From an uncultured Solirubrobacterales bacterium (lineage in GTDB: Bacteria > Actinomycetota > Thermoleophilia > Solirubrobacterales > Solirubrobacteraceae): DNA of 18,022 nucleotides. Of the stretch, positions 13,072 to 18,022 are shown in pieces. The stretch lies in NCBI GenBank assembly GCA_937973575.1, contig CALJKH010000120.1, positions 1 to 18,022 of the forward strand, in the 5' to 3' direction. Numbering within the stretch: position 1 is the first letter of the stretch; every line of letters begins with the position of its first letter. The position numbers and the translations under genes are program-made. The notes below the pieces were generated by a model, which did not search any database, was not told the DNA's origin, and saw only the letters and a list, made by a program, of their open reading frames with translations.

Positions 13072-14325
13072 TCATCCAGCTGCGGACTTCAACGCCTTCG
13101 GCTCAGACTCCTCAAGCCAGCGCAGGAGAGCTGACACCTCAGGGTCGGGCCCAAAGGAGAGGGCCTTCTCAGCTGCAGTGCGGCAGTCAGTGCGCCGCTC
13201 GGTCCTGGCCAGAGCGTGCGCGTAACGCGACCAAGCTGTTTGCCATTCAGGGTCAACCTTGGTTGCGTCCTCACAGGCGCTCACCTCGCCACCGACATCG
13301 CCCTGGAGTTGGCGAGCAAGCGCAAGGTCAAGCAGAACATCAGCGCCAGCACCCTCAAGCCGTGCCTGTTCAAACGATTCAACGGCGAGATTCAAGTCGT
13401 TACGACGCAAGCTGATGCGCCCCACGCGCGCCCACGCGTCCGGGTCCTTGGGGAGCAAGCCGGTCACGAGCTTGGCGCTGTCCAGCGCTGGCCCCCACGA
13501 TCCCATTGCTTCGTAGATGCGGGCTGTAAAGCGGTGAGCACCGGGGTTCTCGGGCTCAACCTTCACCCAGTCGCGCGCGGCGCGAGCTGCAGCCACATAG
13601 TTGCCAGCCTGCAGGAAGGCGGCTGCCAGCTGGCGCAGCACAACTGGGTCGTCAGGTTGGGCGTTACGGGCGTAGATCAGGCGCTGGGCTGCAAGCTCCG
13701 GCTCGCCCTCTGCCAGCGCGTGCGCTGCTGCAGTCATGAACCGCTCAACACGGTCAGCTGCCTCGTCCGGCACACCGAACTCGACGTACTGCAGGGAACC
13801 GGCTGGAACGGTGCGAATGCCGATCGCAAATGTTGCGCGGGCCCACTGGTCATTTGGACCGCCTTCGCCGGTGAAGTAGATGCCGTTGACGGAGCCAACG
13901 CCCCACTCCGGGTAAGAGAGGCAGCGGGCGTAGCGGTGGACGACTGAGCGGTCAGGAACGCGGCTAGCGAACGGGTCGTGCTGGGCTTGCTCCTTTGCCT
14001 GCTCGCGGGCGCGTTGCTCAGCTTCGTAGGCCTTGCGGCCAGCTTCCTCGCGTGCCTTACGGGCAGCGGCAGCGCTGGCGCGCACCGCGTTACGCGAGAC
14101 CGAGCCACCGCGCGACTGCTCTGCAAGTGACTCAAGTTGGTCGGCGGCGCGGTTGATCGCCTGGAGGTGATGCTCGTGCTCCATCTGCTTGCCCTTGGGG
14201 GCAATGTCCGGGTGCCAGCGCTTCGCCATCTTGCGGCGAGCGAGCTGAACCTCGCGCTTTCCGAATGGGGCCTCTAGCTCCAGAAGGAGAAGTGATTGTT
14301 CGAGGTCGAGGATCTCACCGGCCAT
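13072..14325 (-). CDS. J-domain protein with C-terminal TPR repeats
   Basis: 417 residues. Residues about 13-65 form a J-like domain: KREVQLARRKMAKRWHPDI carries the HPD tripeptide (38-40) that stimulates DnaK ATPase in this family, followed by a helix (LQAINRAADQLESL). Residues about 85-117 are Ala/Glu/Arg-rich and probably a long helix or coiled coil. A middle globular part (about 125-185, RYARCLSYPEWGVGSVNG...) is unassigned. From about 195 to 400 there are TPR-like helical pairs (EPELAAQRLIYARNAQPDDP, NYVAAARAARDWVKVEPENP, NDLNLAVESFEQARLEG). There is no Gly/Phe region or zinc finger, so it is not DnaJ or CbpA; it is a candidate co-chaperone adaptor. ATG 14325 lies 8 bases after a TACCTT box; an in-frame GTG start three codons earlier is possible. 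Divergent from ettA. Confidence 0.87.
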   Translation of the reverse strand: MAGEILDLEQSLLLLELEAPFGKREVQLARRKMAKRWHPDIAPKGKQMEHEHHLQAINRAADQLESLAEQSRGGSVSRNAVRASAAAARKAREEAGRKAYEAEQRAREQAKEQAQHDPFASRVPDRSVVHRYARCLSYPEWGVGSVNGIYFTGEGGPNDQWARATFAIGIRTVPAGSLQYVEFGVPDEAADRVERFMTAAAHALAEGEPELAAQRLIYARNAQPDDPVVLRQLAAAFLQAGNYVAAARAARDWVKVEPENPGAHRFTARIYEAMGSWGPALDSAKLVTGLLPKDPDAWARVGRISLRRNDLNLAVESFEQARLEGAGADVLLDLALARQLQGDVGGEVSACEDATKVDPEWQTAWSRYAHALARTERRTDCRTAAEKALSFGPDPEVSALLRWLEESEPKALKSAAG

Positions 14326-14333
14326 AGCCACCA

Positions 14334-14339
14334 AAGGTA
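14334..14339 (-). promoter_or_regulatory. -10 box (TACCTT) of the J-domain/TPR gene
   Basis: TACCTT on the minus strand ends 8 bases before the ATG at 14325, in the 65-base divergent gap with ettA. There is no Shine-Dalgarno. Confidence 0.45.
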
Positions 14340-14376
14340 GCGAGCCGGGGGCACGCCTAACAACTCGCCAGCGTCC

Positions 14377-14382
14377 TATGCT
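14377..14382 (+). promoter_or_regulatory. -10 box (TATGCT) of leaderless ettA
   Basis: TATGCT ends 8 bases before the ATG at 14391, the same hexamer and spacing as at the helicase gene. There is no Shine-Dalgarno in between. Confidence 0.6.
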
Positions 14383-14390
14383 CCTTATTC

Positions 14391-16043
14391 ATGGCTGGCG
14401 AATACATCTACACAATGAAGGGTCTCTCAAAGACCCACCTTCCAGACAAGACTGTCTTTGAGGACATCAACCTCTCCTTCTACCCGGGGGCCAAGATTGG
14501 CGTGCTCGGCTACAACGGCTCAGGTAAGTCAAGCCTGCTGCGGATCATGGCCGGCATTGACACCGAGTACCGCGGTGAGGCAAAGCTGATGGACGGCGCC
14601 ACAGTCGGGATCCTCCAGCAGGAGCCACAGCTTGATGAGACCAAGGACGTCCTTGGCAACGTGCAGGAAGGCATGGGTGAAGTGAAGGCCCTTGTTGACC
14701 GCTTCAACGAGATTGCCGCCAACTACTCAGACGAGACTGCTGACGAGTTCGCCCGCCTCCAGGAACAGATCGACGCTGTTGACGGTTGGAACTTGGACAC
14801 AACTCTTGAGATCGCAATGGACGCACTTCGCCTGCCACCGGCTGACGCTGATGTCTCCAAGCTGTCCGGTGGTGAGAAGCGGCGTGTGGCTCTCTGCCAA
14901 CTCCTCCTCAAGAAGCCGGACCTTCTTCTCCTCGACGAGCCAACCAACCACTTGGACGCAGAGTCAGTCGCCTGGCTTGAGCAGCACCTTGCCGAATACC
15001 CCGGCACGATCGTCGCCGTAACCCACGATCGCTACTTCCTCGACAATGTCGCCGGCTGGATCCTTGAGTTGGACCGCGGCAAGGGCATCCCCTACGAGGG
15101 CAACTACTCCGGCTGGCTTGAGCAGAAGCAGAAGCGCCTTGCCCAAGAGGAGAAGGAGGAGAGCGCCCGCCAGAAGACACTCAAGGAAGAGCTTGAGTGG
15201 GTGCGGATGAACGCCTCAGCCCGCCGTGCGAAGCCAAAGGCGCGACTCAACCGTTACGAGGCCCTGCTTGCTGAGGACCGCAATGTTGACCTTGGCAACG
15301 TCCAGATCCACATCCCAGCCGGCCCACGCCTTGGTGGAGTGGTGGTTGAGGCCGAAGGCGTTACCAAGGGCTATGACGACAAGCTTCTTATGGAAGACCT
15401 CTCCTTCACCCTTCCCCCCGGTGGCATCGTCGGCGTGATCGGCCCCAACGGCGCCGGCAAGACAACCCTGATGCGGATGATCACCGGCCAGGAAACGCCT
15501 GACTCTGGCGAACTGAAGATTGGTGAGACCGTCGAGCTTGGCTATGTAGACCAGTCTCGTGATGCGCTTGACGCTGAGAAGAACGTCTGGGAGGAGATCT
15601 CGGGCGGCGAGGAACACATCATGGTTGGCGACCGCAAAGTCAATAGCCGCGCCTATGTCGCCTCGTTCAACTTCCGTGGCGGCGACCAGCAGCAGAAGGT
15701 CGGCAACCTTTCCGGTGGTGAGCGCAATCGCGTCCACCTCGCCAAGCTCCTGAAAGAGGGAAGCAACCTGCTTCTGCTCGATGAGCCAACCAACGACTTG
15801 GATGTAGACACATTGCGTGCGCTTGAAGAGGCGCTGCTCTCCTTCGGCGGCTGCGCCATGGTTACATCGCACGACCGCTGGTTCCTCGACCGGATCGCGA
15901 CCCATGTGCTCGCGTTCGAAGGGGACTCCAAGGTCGTCTGGTTTGAAGGCAACTTCGAGGCTTACGAAGAGAACCGTCGTGAGCGCCTTGGTGATGCTGC
16001 CGACAGGCCGCACCGAATCAGCTACAAGCGACTCACTCGCTAG
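14391..16043 (+). CDS. ettA: Energy-dependent translational throttle protein EttA (ABC-F)
   Basis: A soluble ABC-F ATPase that binds the ribosomal E site and gates entry into elongation according to ATP/ADP level (known for E. coli EttA). 550 residues, the usual length, with no membrane segments. First ATPase domain: Walker A GYNGSGKS (40-47), signature LSGGEKRR, Walker B LLLLDEPTNHLD, His switch VTHDRYFL. Arm between the lobes and the charged linker (QKQKRLAQEEKEESARQKTL, MNASARRAKPKARLNRYEAL). Second domain: Walker A GPNGAGKT (351-358), LSGGERNR, LLLLDEPTNDLD, TSHDRWFL. The order and linker are those of EttA rather than of Uup or antibiotic-resistance ABC-F proteins. ATG 14391 follows a TATGCT box by 8 bases. 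Only 9 bases separate its stop from the next frame; the composition break comes about 100 bases later. Confidence 0.96.
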   Translation: MAGEYIYTMKGLSKTHLPDKTVFEDINLSFYPGAKIGVLGYNGSGKSSLLRIMAGIDTEYRGEAKLMDGATVGILQQEPQLDETKDVLGNVQEGMGEVKALVDRFNEIAANYSDETADEFARLQEQIDAVDGWNLDTTLEIAMDALRLPPADADVSKLSGGEKRRVALCQLLLKKPDLLLLDEPTNHLDAESVAWLEQHLAEYPGTIVAVTHDRYFLDNVAGWILELDRGKGIPYEGNYSGWLEQKQKRLAQEEKEESARQKTLKEELEWVRMNASARRAKPKARLNRYEALLAEDRNVDLGNVQIHIPAGPRLGGVVVEAEGVTKGYDDKLLMEDLSFTLPPGGIVGVIGPNGAGKTTLMRMITGQETPDSGELKIGETVELGYVDQSRDALDAEKNVWEEISGGEEHIMVGDRKVNSRAYVASFNFRGGDQQQKVGNLSGGERNRVHLAKLLKEGSNLLLLDEPTNDLDVDTLRALEEALLSFGGCAMVTSHDRWFLDRIATHVLAFEGDSKVVWFEGNFEAYEENRRERLGDAADRPHRISYKRLTR

Positions 16044-16052
16044 GCCCCTCCC

Positions 16053-16169
16053 ATGGCTGCGAAGAAGACGGCCAAGCGGCCATCTCCCGCCAAGAAGAAG
16101 CCAGCCCACAAGGCTGCGCCTTCGCACAGGCGGCTTACCCGCCAGCGTGCATGCAGAGGTCTCCGCTGA
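16053..16169 (+). CDS. Short Lys/Arg/Pro-rich frame, possibly the cut 5' end of a host gene
   Basis: 38 codons from ATG 16053 (MAAKKTAKRPSPAKKKPAHK, then a basic AAPSHRRLTRQRACRGLR) to a TGA at 16167. The first ~30 residues look like the basic, disordered head of a nucleic-acid-binding or histone-H1-like protein, and AAG/GCC codons match the upstream genes. The last few codons lie at the point where composition changes, so the rest of the original gene has probably been replaced. It has no clear Shine-Dalgarno and no TANNNT box at the right distance. A real 38-residue basic peptide is the less likely alternative. Confidence 0.35.
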   Translation: MAAKKTAKRPSPAKKKPAHKAAPSHRRLTRQRACRGLR

Positions 16170-16200
16170 AGCGGCCCTACTAGCCGACTTAACACAATTA
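16135..16200. other. Composition break: end of the host-like sequence
   Basis: Up to about 16140 the sequence is GC-rich with AAG/GCC codons. From about 16185 it becomes AT-rich (ATA, AAA, TTA, AAT codons appear together). The basic reading frame ends here and a new one in another phase begins. I see no direct repeat, integrase site, tRNA end or insertion sequence at the join. Confidence 0.6.
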
Positions 16201-17070
16201 GAAAATATAGCCGGCGACAGCAACGATCCGAAAGTTAGATCGTTCTTGGCTCTCTATCGTCAGACAGCCATATTGACATGCATCGCTGATTTTGAAGAAT
16301 TCGATCCAGCCAATATTAAACATAGGTATAGAGATCAGATCGCCTATGGCTTCCCATATACAAGCACCAGATATCCTTGGCCCTACTGTAGGAACGGCGA
16401 GCCTCTTCAACCAGCGCTTCAAATTAACCTTCGAGAGGCCGGAGCGAAACTGGGGCAGGACATTGGATCAGGGATCGTCCAGATATGGATAGAGCCCGCT
16501 TTCGACAACGAAACCTTAAGATTTCCAAATCAAGGACCCGTTACTCGCCATATCAGCGAATCCGAACTCGCAGAGGAGATTTCATGGGCTTACCCTGCTC
16601 CTGCACCATGGCTGACGAGGGACGGAGCTGTGTGGAGCCTTTCAACCAATACTCGCTTCATCCCCAACGCAAAAACCCCACTAATTCGATGGACAGCGCT
16701 ACGGCATCAATTTCCGCATAGTCTCGAGATTTGCGAAAAATCCACGATATTCAGCAAGATGCGCGACCTTGAAGTTATGAGCGATATTGATTTCAAACAT
16801 TTTTCACTTCTTAATTTCCTGGAATACATAACAAATTCTCAAGCGCCTCGCCTTGGAGGCTACACGGTCGACTGGGGAGAAAATTCTCTTTACTATCATC
16901 CAGAATCATCACCAGATACTTTTCCAGAAAACAAGCAAGACTGGAGACTGCTATTTCATGTGCAGTATTTTAACGGACTAGGCCCTTCTGGGCTATACCT
17001 CAAGACTCGCACCAGCGACTCGGGAAGAATCCAATTTGAGTGCGATATATTTGAGCGCCTAAATAGATAG
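16147..17070 (+). CDS. YwqG-like / DUF1963 family protein, start uncertain
   Basis: The frame is open from well upstream, but only the part after about 16147 looks like protein. The first plausible start is GTG 16147 (307 residues), and the true N-terminus may be lost. Recognisable family features: PYTSTRYPWPYCRNGEPLQP then ALQINLREA (the GKPL-AQINL core of YwqG), SGIVQIWIEP (LQFFI-like strand), APRLGGYTVDWG (the KLGG-P motif) and WRLLFHVQYF near the C-terminus. No signal peptide or membrane helix. The molecular function of DUF1963 is unknown; some members lie in polymorphic-toxin loci and have been proposed as immunity proteins. Codons are AT-rich (ATA, AAA, TTA, AGA), unlike the genes to the left. 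It is followed by an LRV-repeat gene on the same strand. Confidence 0.72.
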   Translation: MHAEVSAEAALLADLTQLENIAGDSNDPKVRSFLALYRQTAILTCIADFEEFDPANIKHRYRDQIAYGFPYTSTRYPWPYCRNGEPLQPALQINLREAGAKLGQDIGSGIVQIWIEPAFDNETLRFPNQGPVTRHISESELAEEISWAYPAPAPWLTRDGAVWSLSTNTRFIPNAKTPLIRWTALRHQFPHSLEICEKSTIFSKMRDLEVMSDIDFKHFSLLNFLEYITNSQAPRLGGYTVDWGENSLYYHPESSPDTFPENKQDWRLLFHVQYFNGLGPSGLYLKTRTSDSGRIQFECDIFERLNR

Positions 17071-17177
17071 TGACATGAAATTGGGCGACCTCCAAAAGAA
17101 CATCTCCCAGCACCGGCAAAGTTGAGGATGCTCGACAACGCCAAGCTGCATAGAACGAAAAACGACAACACACAGAC
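17071..17177. other. Gap between the DUF1963 and LRV genes
   Basis: 107 bases without a convincing feature. A 16-codon frame (17075-17125, MKLGDLQKNISQHRQS) could be a remnant or nothing. The stretch before the next ATG is A/C-rich and has no clear Shine-Dalgarno. Confidence 0.4.
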
Positions 17178-18022
17178 ATGGCGACGAACAATGACCTGAC
17201 CTCGGGCTCCGCTGGGGTAGCGCCCGACCTAATGACCAAGCACATGCTGCTAGCCTGGGTGAAGGACGGGTCCCGCTCGGCACCTGAACTGATATCAGCC
17301 TGCGGCAAACATGCCGAAGTGGACCGCGCCATCGCATCGCATGCGCGTGCCCCTGCTGAACTGTTGTCGACCCTTTCACACAGCAGCGACCGCGCCACCC
17401 GGGCCCGCGTAGCAGCCAACCCGTCCACACCGACGGTAGACATCTTCCGACTGGGCCAGCAGTTCCCCACGGAGTTCCTGGCCAACCCGGCGCTGGATCT
17501 GCTGATGCTGGAGAACCCGGCGCTGGTGCAAGAAGCGCCCGCCGCCTTGTTGATGCGGTTGCTGCGCAGCGACCGATGCCCGCCGGAGTTTCTGACCTGG
17601 GCAGCAGGGCTGAACCTAGAGAAATTGCAGTTGGCGGTGGCGATGAACGCCAAGGCGCCTGCAGAAGCCCTGGAGAAATTGAGCCGCAGTCCGTTCGAGA
17701 AAGTGCGTCAGAGCTTAGCTCAGACGGCCAAGGCATCCCTCGGGCAGGAGGCGGCGGAAACGATATTTCTGGAAGCGGTGCGGCAACGCCTTGTATCGCT
17801 GACCGCCGACGAAGCCGTGGATGCATGGGGACGGGACATCGGCCTGCCACATTTTGCAAGCCTATCCCTGCCCGCGCGCCTGGCGGTAACAAATGAGGAT
17901 GAGTGCCTCTACCGAGTCATCAATCGACTTCCACCAGCTGTGCGAGAGATATTGGCCAAAGGCAGAAAATCGATCCGCCTGCAGGTTGCAAATGATGGGG
18001 CCACGCCCAGCGACTTGTTGGA
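17178..18022 (+). CDS. LRV (leucine-rich repeat variant) protein, runs off right edge
   Basis: 281 codons from ATG 17178 to the window end without a stop. About 24-residue helical repeats of the LRV kind recur: VDRAIASHARAPAELLSTL, RARVAANPSTPTVDIFRL, FLANPALDLLMLENP, LQLAVAMNAKAPAEALEKL, and IRLQVANDGATPSDLL at the edge. LRV/HEAT-like solenoids bind proteins; no catalytic motif is visible, and the N-terminus (MATNNDLTSGSAGVAPDLM) has no signal peptide. CTG is the dominant Leu codon, unlike both the actinobacterial genes (CTT/CTC) and the AT-rich DUF1963 gene, which points to a different origin. The minus strand also has long open frames here, but their Pro/Arg/Ser-rich translations lack repeats or domains. 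Function unknown. Confidence 0.75.
   Translation, partial: MATNNDLTSGSAGVAPDLMTKHMLLAWVKDGSRSAPELISACGKHAEVDRAIASHARAPAELLSTLSHSSDRATRARVAANPSTPTVDIFRLGQQFPTEFLANPALDLLMLENPALVQEAPAALLMRLLRSDRCPPEFLTWAAGLNLEKLQLAVAMNAKAPAEALEKLSRSPFEKVRQSLAQTAKASLGQEAAETIFLEAVRQRLVSLTADEAVDAWGRDIGLPHFASLSLPARLAVTNEDECLYRVINRLPPAVREILAKGRKSIRLQVANDGATPSDLL

Noticed and set aside
14391..16043. Antibiotic-resistance ABC-F protein
   Set aside because: Linker and domain order match EttA, and there is no resistance context or regulatory leader; the gene is leaderless.
15817..16146. Upstream extension of the DUF1963 frame into ettA
   Set aside because: The frame is open, but the translation is Arg/Ser/Pro-rich out-of-phase reading of ettA and of the basic frame at 16053. 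Family similarity begins only after about 16180.
17075..17125. Sixteen-codon frame between the DUF1963 and LRV genes
   Set aside because: Too short, no Shine-Dalgarno, no recognisable family; could be a remnant but cannot be supported.
17000..17892. Long minus-strand frames opposite the LRV gene
   Set aside because: Pro/Arg/Ser/Ala-rich translations without repeats or domains. The plus-strand frame shows regular LRV repeats and sensible codon use.

Overview
The window looks like chromosomal DNA of an actinobacterium (Actinomycetota) from 1 to about 16.14 kb. The evidence is a NucS/EndoMS-type mismatch endonuclease, moderately high GC with frequent CTT/CTC Leu and AAG Lys codons, and ten genes whose start codon lies 6-8 bases after a TANNNT -10 box with no Shine-Dalgarno, which is the layout of leaderless mRNAs. 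I cannot fix the genus. After about 16.14 kb the composition and codon use change abruptly, twice. That end is either a foreign island or a chimeric join. I see no rRNA, tRNA, CRISPR array, transposase or integrase.

Layout. (1) 1-2053, minus: a secreted protein made of tandem ~50-residue RCC1 repeats with paired cysteines; its C-terminus lies off the left edge. (2) 2255-4160, plus: a DEAD-box RNA helicase with a DbpA-type RNA-binding tail and a cyclophilin, closed by a strong intrinsic terminator. (3) 4332-6753, plus: an NAD(P)-dependent aldehyde dehydrogenase followed by a ten-helix EamA/DMT transporter that lacks a conventional start codon at the expected N-terminus. (4) 6788-8935, minus: an overlapping operon of an APH-fold kinase of the LvaA/ACAD10-11 type, a HAD-fold protein and a small lipoprotein, divergent from a TetR regulator (9037-9624) that has a three-half-site operator candidate over its own start. 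(5) 9649-11925, minus: enoyl-CoA hydratase then methylmalonate-semialdehyde dehydrogenase, with a perfect inverted repeat in the short gap. Blocks 4 and 5 together look like acyl-CoA / branched-chain or hydroxy-acid catabolism. (6) 12025-14325: a solitary XRE regulator whose stop codon overlaps that of convergent nucS, then a J-domain/TPR protein. (7) 14391-16043, plus: ettA, a ribosome-associated ABC-F ATPase.

(8) 16053-18022: a short Lys/Arg-rich reading frame that begins like a host gene and stops after 38 codons at the composition break, then an AT-rich YwqG-like (DUF1963) gene, a 107-bp gap, and a CTG-rich gene with leucine-rich-repeat-variant (LRV) repeats that runs off the right edge. 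The DUF1963 + LRV pair is the part least explained by known systems.

The strongest whole-window signal is the leaderless promoter set. The most interesting candidates for new biology are the APH-kinase/HAD/lipoprotein/TetR unit and the DUF1963-LRV end. The latter must first be cleared of being an assembly join.
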